DNA of 64,000 nucleotides, from the NCBI GenBank assembly GCA_020881915.1, contig JAJFPB010000002.1:1550001-1614000 (forward strand). The letters are read 5' to 3'. A model generated the notes under the pieces. The model did not search any database, was not told the origin of the DNA, and worked only from the letters and a program-made list of their open reading frames with translations. Source of the stretch: Paramyrothecium sp. XJ0827 (lineage: Eukaryota > Ascomycota > Sordariomycetes > Hypocreales > Stachybotryaceae). Of the stretch, positions 11,028-21,002 are shown one piece after another. A program made the position numbers and the translations under genes. Within the stretch, counting starts at the first letter, position 1; the number at the start of each line of letters is the position of its first letter.

Positions 11028-11860
11028 ATGGCGTTACCTCTACCCTCGGGCCTTGTGCCCTCCGAGGTCGCCTTCCTCTGTGAAATGGAGCTCGTCACTG
11101 TCGTCCCGCGACAGCGCTTAGAAAGCATCCAGCTTCTCGCGGTCAGCGCGTCTCTCCCTCGCGTCTTAACTCAAGACGCCCTCGGCAGACCGGCCTCTAA
11201 CTGAAGAAACAGGGCGCCACTCCGTCGCTCCGTCCTCCCCACCGGAGCGATATTCCTTTCTGGCTTGCAATCCTTCTCAAAAAACAACGACGCGCCAACA
11301 TCGTCCCCCCGCCGTGGCTGCACCCGGACTCGCTCCGCGACATCATCCACCACGAAACCAAGATTGATCCGAAAGGATGGGCACCGCCTCCCCCTCCGCC
11401 TGCTCGCGCCGATGCCAGGGGAAACGCGCACAGAGTCCATTCCCGAGCTGATGACGATTTGACATTGTCGCCGCCCTTTCTGCCATCGTGTACCTCGGCT
11501 GCACCGTCTGGAGCTTTGCCCTATCACTGGTTCGAGTTCGCCGAAATGGTGCTCGCCCACGCTAGCGATGATGTCCCCGCCTCTGCGGAGGTGCGCTCTT
11601 TGTTAAGGGACCTGCAAGAGGTCAGGGCGGCCAAGATGCGGTCCAGTACGGCCCAACTAGAAGCCGGGGTTGATGGAGTCATGAGCTTGCGTGGTGTAGG
11701 TGCAATGGAACTGGCAGAGAGCCGAGGCTTCGTTACTGCCGTAGTCGAGGGCGTGAGAAAGATCGGCGCGAGTGCCGAAGCTACGAGACGCGAAGAAGGC
11801 GAAGAGCGAGCAGGACAGGACGACGATGACGATCTTAGTGATGAAGACATGGGATACTGA
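11028..11860 (+). CDS. PSF2: GINS complex subunit Psf2
   Basis: Two exons, 11028-11141 and 11213-11860, 253 residues. GINS (Sld5-Psf1-Psf2-Psf3) binds Mcm2-7 and Cdc45 to form the CMG replicative helicase. The N-terminus carries the family signature [20 protein letters not shown]. Exon 2 continues with the conserved [15 protein letters not shown] box. The helical core includes [15 protein letters not shown] and ends LQEVRAAKM. An acidic tail ([10 protein letters not shown]) follows and explains the extra length over human or yeast Psf2. The intron uses a GTCAGC donor and a CTAAC branch box before CAG, in phase 0. The start is fixed by the MALPLPxGL opening usual in filamentous fungi. Confidence 0.95.
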
Positions 11861-12132
11861 TCAGTTCGAACCGAGATGTCGGCTTTTAAATCTCTCGACG
11901 TTTCTTGCTCTCAACCTAATGACATTGAAAAGGTGTGTTTTACATCACAAGCCAGTTCCGATTTCAGCCGAACTAACAACATTGGATGTATTGTAGTGTT
12001 TCCGCACTTAGAATCTCTCTGGACATCAACTGACCAGAGCACTGACACTCATCTGTCAACGAGAGGCATGACCAGAGACATCGATCTAATACCAGTCCAA
12101 AACTCACCGAAGCCTCCACCACGGATCTTCTG

Positions 12133-13023
12133 CTAGCACTGAGCCCTCGCACAGTGCAGACATCGAGGTCCCCGATCCCAAGGGTTGGACACGATCACTG
12201 CTTCCCGCCAGGGGTCGGATGGACTACGGACGGACCCAGCAGCGGTCACCATAGACAAGTGAGAAAGGTTATCATCCTCAACTGGACTGAGGTAACATAC
12301 CTCAGGCCCTGGGCCAGCGAATGGAATGATTCCGTTCACTTTTCGGCTATCGCTTGCAGGAGACTGCTCAATCACATTATCGGGAGTTGAATTATGGCCA
12401 TGAACTTGCCCAATCCACGAGACCGAAGAGTTGTTTTGACTACCTGCGGTTCCATGGTCCGCAGCTGTGTTGTGTTGTGGTAACTGCTGGATCCAATTTG
12501 GGATCCCAGTACTGCGCCGGTGACCTGTCGAGGTGTCGGTAGTTTGGTTTGAAGCAGATTCGACCGACAATGCATTCGCCACGTGGTTTGGAGACTCGCT
12601 GTTGTTCGAGCGACCTGGACTGGAGTGCCTTGATAGAAGGCCTAGGGGGCTTGTAGGGACAGCCTCCGGATCGTTGCCCACGACCCCGTTTGTGAGGGGT
12701 TCTATGCCTTGTAGAGAACGATTAGTATGCAGAATAATCCTGATTCTGCGCTGCAGTGCGGGATTTCTCTCTGTCCCAGATGTATTCCGGTGGGCTGGAG
12801 TCTGCAGAATTATTCTCGTCCTAGCCTGCCTCCGCGTCGCTGGCGTTCCTGAAGGATGTGGATTAGTATCTGGGGACAAAGAGTCTTGAGGACGTCCTCT
12901 ATCGTCAAGACCTCGCATCAAGGGCGCAGCGCCAGGAAGCCTTGCGCGAGCTCGAGTTTGCCTCATTGGAGTGGAAGGGCTTTGGCTGGTCGTTGAGGGA
13001 TTATCAGTTTTGCTCCAAAGCAT
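12133..13023 (-). CDS. Hypothetical low-complexity protein
   Basis: An open frame of 296 codons with no recognised domain. It is Ser/Thr/Asn/Pro/Arg-rich and predicted disordered. Two near-repeats occur in the first third: RTRIILQT and RIRIILHT about 30 residues apart, each in an Arg-rich setting. There is no signal peptide or membrane segment. A second frame just upstream on the same strand (13004-13360, 118 codons, starting MAFSVVAASQ) could be a 5' exon, because an acceptor-like CTTAG at about 13041-13045 would join in frame. I could not find a matching donor, so the exon structure is open. Convergent with PSF2. It may be lineage-specific or not a gene. Confidence 0.4.
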   Translation of the reverse strand: MLWSKTDNPSTTSQSPSTPMRQTRARARLPGAAPLMRGLDDRGRPQDSLSPDTNPHPSGTPATRRQARTRIILQTPAHRNTSGTERNPALQRRIRIILHTNRSLQGIEPLTNGVVGNDPEAVPTSPLGLLSRHSSPGRSNNSESPNHVANALSVESASNQTTDTSTGHRRSTGIPNWIQQLPQHNTAADHGTAGSQNNSSVSWIGQVHGHNSTPDNVIEQSPASDSRKVNGIIPFAGPGPEVCYLSPVEDDNLSHLSMVTAAGSVRSPSDPWREAVIVSNPWDRGPRCLHCARAQC

Positions 13024-13431
13024 TCTGGGTCTTGAAATCTAAGGGCGTTTGTATTAAGATTTGAGGGTTCGGAATATTTGTGATGGACTGCTTCTGATTG
13101 AATTGATTCAAGAACTGTGTCCATGATTGTCCATGATGGCTTGTTATATACGATGAACAACCTATATTCCAACGAGAGACATAGAGCCTTTCGCGCATCG
13201 TATTCTTTGATATCTTGAAACAATGCACCTTTGTGCTTTCTATGTCTTCTTCACTATCAAATGGATTGTTGTCTTTGAGCAGCAACTGCAGCCGACAATG
13301 GGGCAATCCTACGCCGCTTTGTTGACTGCTTTGTGAAGCGGCGACGACGCTGAAAGCCATATTCAGTGCTACAAGAGCCCCTTCGGAGGCCTGAACCAGT
13401 CATGAAAATAAAGAAAGTTTTGACCTCGAAT

Positions 13432-13449
13432 TGTTACAGTACTGTAACA
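13432..13449. promoter_or_regulatory. 18-bp perfect palindrome
   Basis: TGTTACAGTACTGTAACA equals its own reverse complement. It lies in non-coding DNA between the possible 5' exon of the hypothetical gene and the aminopeptidase gene. Such symmetry suits a homodimeric DNA-binding protein or a cruciform, but function is only inferred. Confidence 0.5.
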
Positions 13450-13860
13450 GTTTCATTCACTAAAGCCTTGTACTTGAAAACGGAGTCACCGCGAGCCCCT
13501 GGTCGAAGCTAATCGGCACTTTCTGTATGTCAGATGTGTTCGTCGATGCACGATGTGCGCAATACACGGGTTCTCGTTGCTTCTCAGACAACAATTCATT
13601 GCCAAATGGACTTCGATATCGCAATCTAGTTGTAGCACAAGAAAATGAAGGATGTCATTAGCTCTTCCTGAATATTGACAGTGTCCTGGTGGTGGAGAGC
13701 TCAAGATGCCCGGCATCCCTGTCGCGTGCCAGGCACCAAAACCGTCCACGTGCCAGGAACCCGGGGAAGCAAAGCTCCGGAGCTTAGCCACCCGCAGGTA
13801 CCGCGGGTCGTCCCCAGCAACCCGGTGACCTGTCTGACGTAACCAGCCAAGCGGAGGTGC

Positions 13861-13884
13861 GATAAGCTACGGCACACTGATAAG
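13861..13884 (+). promoter_or_regulatory. Paired GATAAG boxes upstream of the aminopeptidase
   Basis: GATAAG occurs at 13861-13866 and again at 13879-13884, 138-161 bp before the ATG. Closely paired GATA boxes are the classic target of AreA/NIT2 nitrogen-catabolite regulators, and secreted peptidases are typical AreA targets. The sites are seen; regulation is inferred. Confidence 0.45.
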
Positions 13885-14021
13885 GGAGGTAGGCAGGCAC
13901 TCAGCCGACGACAACGGTCACAGCTTCGCCCTCTCCTCGCATCTCCATCATCCTAGCATCCTTCTTCATTGCATTCCGCCTCGTTCTCATTCTTGTCGCT
14001 TTGGCATAACCGTATCCAGAT

Positions 14022-15309
14022 ATGAAGTTCTCAAAGGCTTCCATCCTCGCGGCCTGCGTGCCAGCCGTCAGCGCTCGCTTCATTGAGACTGCCGAGGTCG
14101 ATAACGTCGTCCTCCACCCTCAAGAGACGTACCTCGTCGAGACGGCGCCTGGCGAGACAAAATGGGTCACAGAAGATGACAAGTGGGAGATGCGCCGTGT
14201 AAGCAGCTCGCAAAGTCTCGCTTATCGACGCGATCGCTAATGTAACTACAGAATGGCCAGAACTTCATGGACATTACGGACACCCAGGCCCTTGGCACCA
14301 AGAACGTGGGCGCTAAGGGTACTGTTGACTTCCCCAAGAAGTGCGTCAAGCAGGACGATGTCAAGGGCTTGTTCGAAAGCCTGTCCAAGACGAACATGCA
14401 AACGAACCTCGAGAAGCTCACCAGCTTCCACACCCGCTACTACAAGTCCGATTACGGCCTGCAGTCATCTGACTGGGTTCAGAAGAAGGTCAGCTCCATA
14501 GTCAAGGAGGCTGGTGCCGAGGACGCTGTCACCGTCAAGAGCTTCCCCCACAAGTGGCAGCAGCATTCGGTGATTGCCACCATTCCCGGGCAGTCGAACA
14601 ACACCGTCATCATTGGCGCCCACCAAGATTCCATCAACCTCTTCCTCCCATCCATCTTCGCCGCTCCCGGTGCCGACGATGACGGCAGCGGCACTGTCAC
14701 CATCATGGAGGCTTTCCGCGCGCTGTTGAAGTCAGATGAGGTTGCCGGGGGCAATGCCACCAACACCATCGAGTTCCACTGGTACAGTGCCGAAGAGGGA
14801 GGTCTCCTGGGTAGCCAGGCCATCTTCCAGTCTTACGAGCAAGAGGGTCGGGATGTCAAGGCTATGCTGCAGCAGGACATGACTGGATATGTGCAGAAGA
14901 CTCTTGATGCCAATCAGCCAGAGAGCGTGGGCGTCATTATGGACTTCGTCGACCCTGGCCTGACTGGTTTCATCAAGACCGTTATTGAGGAAGTATGTAT
15001 GCCCTGTGCAGCATTTTGAAGCTCGTGCTAATAGCCCTGCAGTACTGTAGCATTCCTTGGGTCGAGACGAAGTGCGGTTATGCCTGCTCTGACCACGCCT
15101 CGGCCTCAAAGGCTGGATACCCTTCTGCCTTCGTCATCGAATCTTCCTTCGAGTATTCCGACCCCCATATTCACACCACCGACGACAACATCAAGTACCT
15201 GTCCTTCGACCATATGCTTGAGCACGCCCGCATGACCCTGGGCTTGGTGTATGAGCTTGCTTTCCACGATTTCTCCAAGAGCGACGACAAGGAATGGACT
15301 GAGCTCTAG
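14022..15309 (+). CDS. Secreted leucine aminopeptidase, M28E family
   Basis: Three exons, 14022-14198, 14252-14992 and 15043-15309, 394 residues, the normal length for fungal LAP1. A signal peptide ([18 protein letters not shown]) is followed by a propeptide. The co-catalytic zinc ligands expected for M28 are visible: GAHQDS (His near residue 183), the PGADDDGSG box (Asp near 202), SAEEGG (catalytic Glu and zinc Glu near 240-241), QDMTG (Asp near 268), and the C-terminal HIHTTDD box. A Cys pair in TKCGYACSD probably forms a disulfide. The enzyme releases N-terminal residues from peptides outside the cell. Introns have clean GTAAGC and GTATGT donors. Two GATAAG boxes upstream suggest nitrogen control. 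Confidence 0.95.
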
Positions 15310-15675
15310 AGCAGCGCAGACGGGCATTGGCATGTGTGACTGAGGTTGGGTTTTACAATGGCTCAGAGGCTGGCGTTTTCTGTGATTTGAAGGGAATTAT
15401 GTACTAGCTTGCCCTGTTTCTTATACACGGGGAGACATTTCGGCAGATGATTGAAAGACAATACAACATTTTCAACAGGTAACAGCCCGGTGCTTTTCAC
15501 GTATAATCCGAGAGTAAAGGTAAGATGAGGAGCAAGAATGCTGGGTATCAATGTCTCTTTTAGGAGTGATTACCTGAGCCAATCCATACAACGTATCGTG
15601 CCCAATTCTATCAGATCTATCTCAAGCATACTATCAAAACAATCGTCAAGGCATAACAAACATGTCAAGGCATTA
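15310..15675. other. Convergent 3' intergenic region
   Basis: Holds the 3' UTRs of the aminopeptidase and NAF1 genes. Nothing else seen. Confidence 0.6.
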
Positions 15676-17475
15676 CTACTGCCCATGACCGCCGGTGGGG
15701 GGCTGCTGGCCCGGCCATTGCGGCTGGCCGTTCTGGGCGGCCTGCTGCATCTGGCTCATCAACGCAGCAAGGAATGCCGGGTTCATGTAGGCATTGTTCG
15801 GAGCCTGGGTCTGCCCCTGCGCCTGTCCCTGGGCGGGCCACCCGGGCGGCGGGGGCGGAGGCACGGGTAGAGAGACTTGTGCCCCTTGACCCGGTTGCTG
15901 GGGCCAGCCGGGGATTTGGAAGCCGAAGTTGGGAAGGGCCGGTGGGGGTGCTTGACCCGGAGGTGGAGGTGGAGGTGCAGCAGCACCGAATCCACCCCAA
16001 GCGCCCGTGGGTGCGGCTTGGTGCGCAGGCGGTTGAGAGTGGCCTTGTGGGGGAAGAGAGTATCCGTCTCGCGACTGTCCGTGACCTCCGCGGCCGCCTC
16101 GACCTGCACCCCTACCGCGTCCCCGGCCCCTGAAATCGCCGCGTCGTCCTTGTTGAAAGCTTGGTCGTGGTGGCAAGGTGTCGTAGGATTCGGCGGAAGC
16201 TGGTCCCTCCCCGTAACCCGGTGGCCGCGCAAGGGGCTTGTAAGGGCCTTCGTCCTCACCACCCTCGTCGTAGTTCAGGCCGCCGTCAGGCCTGACCTCT
16301 TGACGCAGAGGATGAGGCTCCTTGCCGCCCTTGCCGTTCGAGTTCTTCCACTTGTCCTTCTTCTTCTGCTTGAGCGAGCGCTTGTACTCGGCCTCCTTTT
16401 CGTCGTCCGAGAACTCCATCTCCTCGTCGCCGACCTCCTCGTCGTGGAGGTTGCTGGCGTCCGAGCCCTTGAGGTTCTTGAGCGGCTCGGTGAAGACGTA
16501 CGAGGCGTGGTCGACGGGGTAGAAGACCTTGGTTCCGGCCTCGACGCCGAGCTCCTTGAGCTCTTCCGGGGAGTTGAAGTAGACGACGTACATTGGCTGC
16601 AGGACCTTGCCGATGGTCTCGGCCACGGCGCCAATGACAACGCGGTTTTCGTTGCAGAGCACGGATCCGGTGTCGAGTACCTGATACTCGCCCGGCGTGA
16701 AGGCTTTGATGAGGACAATGTTCTCGACGGCAGTTTCCACGACTCCGAGCTCTTCGATCTTCATTTCGGGCGTGATTGTAATGTCGGGTCTGGGAATGAT
16801 CTCTTCTGCGATCTCGTTCTTGGTACGCACTTGGGCAGTTCCGGAACCCCTGCCCCTCTCGCCTTCGTCATCAGACCCTCCCTCCGCTTCCATCAGTAAT
16901 CTCGCCGTCTCCTCGACTCCCATCAGCTCGTATCCTTCATTTTCAGAGTCGTCGTCCGAGGAGTCATCAGAACTTGAATCGGATGATGACTCGTATGGTG
17001 AAGAGTCAACCTCCCACTCCGGCTGGTCTCCTTGATCATTTTCCAGAGGTGGTTGCCGTTCTTGGAGTGGTGGTTGTGCTTGGGCTTGTTGCTCGGCTTC
17101 GATTGGAGGTTGTTGGGGCTGCGTTACCTGCGCGGACGCCTCGGTGTTGCCCAGGCCATTCAGCGCTGCCTCCATAACATCTGTCAACGAGGGTGGGCTC
17201 TCTGGTTGATCGACTGCCATGGCATCTGTCGCTTCGGTAGTTTCAGTCGCAACGTTCGCAGCACTTTCGGTAGTGGACGGCTGGTCTTCAACAATGGTCG
17301 CCGAAGTGTCGCTGGGCTGTGTGTGTGCTTTCGTGCCATCAGGCTGGGCATCGACCATGGGTTCGTCAGTTTCCACAGCGGGGACTGCTGGCGCTGGTGC
17401 CGTCTCTTGTGGCAGCGGCGGCAAGCTTTCGTTAGGCTTCGCCTGTCCCAGGCCAGGGATCTGAAAGCCAGACAT
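15676..17475 (-). CDS. NAF1: H/ACA snoRNP assembly factor Naf1
   Basis: Single exon, 599 residues. Naf1 occupies the Gar1 position on Cbf5/dyskerin during nuclear assembly of H/ACA pseudouridylation RNPs and is later replaced by Gar1. The Gar1/Naf1 beta-barrel core lies around residues 235-345, with segments LDTGSVLCNENRVVIGAVAE, IGKVLQPMYVVYFNS and GTKVFYPVDHASYVF. It is preceded by a long acidic, Ser-rich disordered region and followed by a Lys-rich stretch. Then come an RGG region (FRGRGRGRGAGRGG) and a Pro/Gln-rich tail. The long disordered ends make it larger than yeast Naf1 (about 490). It shares a divergent promoter with ALG9. Confidence 0.93.
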   Translation of the reverse strand: MSGFQIPGLGQAKPNESLPPLPQETAPAPAVPAVETDEPMVDAQPDGTKAHTQPSDTSATIVEDQPSTTESAANVATETTEATDAMAVDQPESPPSLTDVMEAALNGLGNTEASAQVTQPQQPPIEAEQQAQAQPPLQERQPPLENDQGDQPEWEVDSSPYESSSDSSSDDSSDDDSENEGYELMGVEETARLLMEAEGGSDDEGERGRGSGTAQVRTKNEIAEEIIPRPDITITPEMKIEELGVVETAVENIVLIKAFTPGEYQVLDTGSVLCNENRVVIGAVAETIGKVLQPMYVVYFNSPEELKELGVEAGTKVFYPVDHASYVFTEPLKNLKGSDASNLHDEEVGDEEMEFSDDEKEAEYKRSLKQKKKDKWKNSNGKGGKEPHPLRQEVRPDGGLNYDEGGEDEGPYKPLARPPGYGEGPASAESYDTLPPRPSFQQGRRGDFRGRGRGRGAGRGGRGGHGQSRDGYSLPPQGHSQPPAHQAAPTGAWGGFGAAAPPPPPPGQAPPPALPNFGFQIPGWPQQPGQGAQVSLPVPPPPPPGWPAQGQAQGQTQAPNNAYMNPAFLAALMSQMQQAAQNGQPQWPGQQPPTGGHGQ

Positions 17476-18010
17476 GATATGCGAATTCTTCCACGGGCGC
17501 TCAGGCGAAAAGAGACTTCTGCGGTATCAAATGCGTGTTTGGCGGGGCAATTGAAGCCAAGACGTAGAACAGAGTGGAGGAGATTCCACTGCAGTTATTC
17601 TGTTCTGCTATTCGAACTCAATAACCCGGCACTGTAGGCTTTGTTCCTGGGGTGAATCGAAGCTGAAATGCCTTTCTCGCGCAGGGAATCGATTGCAACA
17701 CCCGGTTGTGGCAGATGCAGTTTCTCAAGCATGAAGAATGGGGAGATTTTCTTATCAGTGGCAGAAAAAAGGAAAAAAAACTGAGGTGAGCGTTATCGAG
17801 GCGGGCGGTGAGACGTCGGCGTGCGTTAGCGCCGTTTAGACCGAAAAATGTGGGCCCCTGCCTCGTCCAGCTGAAGTGAAGTGGGCTAAAGAGTTGAGCT
17901 ACGTAACTAGCAAGGGCCCCTGTGTCGTGCAGCTCCCCAAATGTTGAGAGCTTCTCTCACCACCATCATCCACAGAGCTGTTGTCTCAGAGAATATTTTG
18001 CAAACACACC
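17476..18010. promoter_or_regulatory. Shared divergent promoter region, NAF1 / ALG9
   Basis: 535 bp between the two start codons. An A-run lies near 17766-17780. No TATA box stands out. The frames around 17941-18132 belong to the ALG9 leader and first intron. Confidence 0.55.
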
Positions 18011-19997
18011 ATGGCTCCTCCACCGGAAGAGACCACGGAACAGAGCCAATATGTGCATCCCACAGCTTCACACGCCAAGAAGAAGTCAGTCGGTTTTCCA
18101 GGCAGAGTGCCTCTCACACTTCGGCTTGCTAACCATGTCATGCTGGTAGACGACCCAGCATATATCCTATCGCACCCATCTCTGCCTTTTATGTTTTCCT
18201 AGCCGCCAACATGATTGCGGCGTTGTTTGCGCCAATTCAGGACTGCGACGAGACGTTCAACTATTGGGAGCCAACCCATTACCTGTCTCATGGTTACGGC
18301 TTGCAGACGTGGGAGTACTCTCCCGATTATGCGATTCGGAGCTGGCTGTATATCGGCCTCCACGCCATTGTCGGCAATCTGAGGCGCTTGATGCCCCAAT
18401 CCTCGAAAGTAATTCACCCAACACCTCAATCTTCATTGCCAGCCGCTTATAATGTACCAGGTGTCTGAGTTCTACTTCATCCGTTACGGGCTTGCCCTTG
18501 CATGTGCCCTCAGTCAAACTCTCCTCTACATGGTCACAAGCTCCACTCTAAACGGCAGGATTGGTATCATTTTCCTACTCATCACAGTGACGAGCCCCGG
18601 CAACTTCAATGCGAGCACAGCTTTCCTGCCGTCAAGCTTTGCCATGTACGCCAGCATGCTCGGTGCGGCCGCTTTCATGAACTGGCGAGGTGGCCTAAAG
18701 ACAGCACAAGGCATTTTTTGGTTCGCCCTGGGAGGAGTTCTCGGCTGGCCCTTTGCCGCAGCCCTCTGTGCACCTTTCATTCTTGAAGAGGTTATGTTTA
18801 CATTCTTCACGGACAAGGACACATTGTTCGAGTCCCTGCTTCGTCTTGGTCGTGGAGTCATCTCCGGCTTGATTGTTCTTGTAAGCCTTGCAAGCTCCTA
18901 ACCAACGACTTTTACTTACAACTCCTTAGTTTCTCGATTTCGCAATCAATCTGTTCTTCTACAAAAAAGCGGTTGTAGTCACTTGGAACATTGTCAAGTA
19001 CAACATCTTCTCTTCAACCGGCGGTCCAGATCTCTACGGCACCGAGCCTTGGACATTCTACTTCAAGAACCTGGCTTTGAACTTCAACATCTGGTTCCCC
19101 CTTGCGTTACTGGCTCTGCCTCTTTTCTTGATCCAAAAAATTATTTCTCCATCTGGTCAAGGCTTTCAGAGCGGGTTGCGGACGGTTGTGTTTGTGTTGC
19201 CATTCTACATGTGGCTCGCAATCTTTACTGTGCAACCGCACAAGGAGGAGAGGTTCATGTACCCGGCCTACCCCTTCCTAGCGCTCAATGCCTCACTATC
19301 GCTTCACATGATTCTGTCAGCGTTTGGTAACTCCAATCCAAAGACTCTGATCGGCATGATCCCAGCACGCCTCAAACTCTTTGCTGTCGGAATTGTTTTG
19401 ATTCTGTCATTGGACATCAGCCTCGCCCGTATTTACGGCATCTACAGCGCCTACTCTGCCCCCATGAGCATTTATAAGCCTTTGTGGGGTGATTTCGGCG
19501 GACAGAACGCGATTGGAAGAGAAGGTGACTTTGTTTGCTTCGGTAAAGAATGGTACCGCTTTCCGTCATCTTTTTTCTTGCCGCGAGACATGCGCGCCAA
19601 GTTTGTCCGATCCGAGTTCCGCGGTTTACTGCCCGGTGAGTTTTCTGAAGCTCGAACTGGGTTTGGTTTCTGGAGCGGGACATGGCTGCCAACCAACGGA
19701 CTCAATGACCAAAACGAGGAGGATTTGGGCAAATACACCGAGCTTCGTACATGCTCTTTCCTGGTGGATACCCAGTATCCTGAGAGGAAGGACGTTCTGC
19801 CGCCTAATGAGCCTGACTACGTCGCAGACGAGAAGAACTGGGAAATTGTCAAATGCGAATCGTTCCTCGATGCTGCCAATACTCATGTGTTGGCCAGGGC
19901 ACTATGGATCCCTGATCTTGAATTTGTACCCGAAAACCTGAGGAGGAAATGGGGTCGTCACTGTCTATTAAAACGAAAAAGCGGAGGCGTGGCATAA
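18011..19997 (+). CDS. ALG9: Alpha-1,2-mannosyltransferase Alg9 (GT22)
   Basis: Four exons, 18011-18084, 18150-18408, 18461-18880 and 18930-19997, 606 residues. Alg9 adds the seventh and ninth mannoses to the dolichol-linked N-glycan precursor in the ER lumen. The GT22 signature is clear in exon 2: LFAPIQDCDETFNYWEPTHY followed by GLQTWEYSPDYAIRSWLY. Later, QPHKEERFMYPAYPF is the conserved luminal HKEERF box. Multiple hydrophobic segments run through exons 3 and 4. The first intron uses a GTCAGT donor and was placed because splicing joins KKK to RPSIYPIAPISAFYVF in frame with the first membrane segment. The unspliced frame hits a stop at 18200. The C-terminus is a soluble luminal tail. Confidence 0.94.
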
Positions 19998-20687
19998 AAT
20001 TGAGGTCAAGGCCGTACATGCAGTTCCTGCATACGGCAGACGAAGAACCGATTGTGCTCACTTACAATTGCAAAATGCTAGAACAAAGAATAGAGATTTT
20101 CAAATCTTGCATGCCGAAGCGCTCAAGGGACCGAGCGCATGGTTTTGAATTGTTCACAGTGCTTTAGCGTTTGCGCCATGGATATCGTCGCCCAATTGAA
20201 GCTTGATGTGGTTCTTATCGGCCGAGATCTTTCTCAGATTTCTTCGCAGTGGAACGATCTGATAATAAGAATAACTTGCCAATTATTGCGTCAGATTCAT
20301 TAGGGTCGATCTAGAAGTCGGTAGCCAAGGTTAGTGGCAAAGTCAACGACAGGCATCTGATTGAGATCGTGAGGTCATCGAAAAGCCCACTTGACAACGG
20401 GACGATTTCCCATCCCCAACTTAACGCCATGCATTTCACCTGCCCCGAAAAGGCAGGCGCAGTAGCAATAGTTAGAATTGGGACCAGATCGTAGTTCAGA
20501 TTTGCGATCACGTAGCGGTTAAGGTTCCCTCCGTATCTTCACATGCTACTCAGGCATTGGCGGACTCGGCGTCATACATATTGAGCCAGTACATTTGTGG
20601 GGAGTACTTATTCTGTTCCCCTTTGCTATTCAACCGGTTATGGCATCTATCTTTCTAGCACTATTCTTTTGTGGTCGCTCTACAGTT
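19998..20687. other. Intergenic
   Basis: ALG9 3' side and the leader of the small gene that follows. Short frames occur on both strands without recognisable content. An in-frame extension upstream of the small gene reaches 20595 but is hydrophobic and looks like leader. Confidence 0.5.
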
Positions 20688-21002
20688 ATGGCTTTCAAGA
20701 ACAAAGACAAGGACACCCCCTCCGAGAAGCGGGCAGAGGATCCGAATGGAGAAACACTTCGCGAAAAGGCATCAAAGAAGCTGCACGGCGAAGGAGCGAA
20801 CCCCAGCCAGTTGGGCGACCCAATCAGCCTCAAAGCCGAGACCAGCGACACGGTACCTACGGACGGCGAACAAGGCAGTCGGCAGCAAGAGCAGGGCAGC
20901 ATAGCCGGCCGGGGGTCCAAATGGTCAGGAGGCCAGGGGGACGGAGAGGTGACCGAGGATGACGCAGCCGCCAACAGGGAGAAGTGGTCGTCAAAGATCT
21001 GA
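20688..21002 (+). CDS. Small hydrophilic conserved-looking protein
   Basis: 104 codons from ATG 20688. Very hydrophilic and charged, starting MAFKNKDKDTPSEKRAEDP, with Gly/Gln/Ser-rich centre and an Ala/Lys/Trp tail (ANREKWSSKI). I recall small fungal proteins with a similar NPSQLGDPISLKAETSD segment, so it may belong to a conserved uncharacterised group, but I cannot name one. An earlier in-frame ATG at 20640 would add a hydrophobic leader (MASIFLALFFCG). I prefer the later start because the hydrophilic body begins there. No known domain; function unknown. Confidence 0.55.
   Translation: MAFKNKDKDTPSEKRAEDPNGETLREKASKKLHGEGANPSQLGDPISLKAETSDTVPTDGEQGSRQQEQGSIAGRGSKWSGGQGDGEVTEDDAAANREKWSSKI

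Larger units (their letters stand above)
13024..14021. other. Intergenic, LAP promoter side
   Basis: Contains a possible 5' exon of the hypothetical gene (13004-13360), an 18-bp palindrome at 13432-13449, and two GATAAG boxes at 13861-13884. A CT-rich leader (about 13920-13995) precedes the aminopeptidase start. The minus-strand frame at 13486-13791 has no recognisable content. Confidence 0.5.

Noticed and set aside
15877..16899. 340-codon plus-strand frame
   Set aside because: Antisense to NAF1; Leu/Val-rich composition is the mirror of the Glu/Asp-rich sense strand.
20515..20590. Possible tRNA-like segment (AGCGGTTAAGG)
   Set aside because: I could not fold a cloverleaf: no GGTTCRA T-loop at the right distance and no acceptor pairing.
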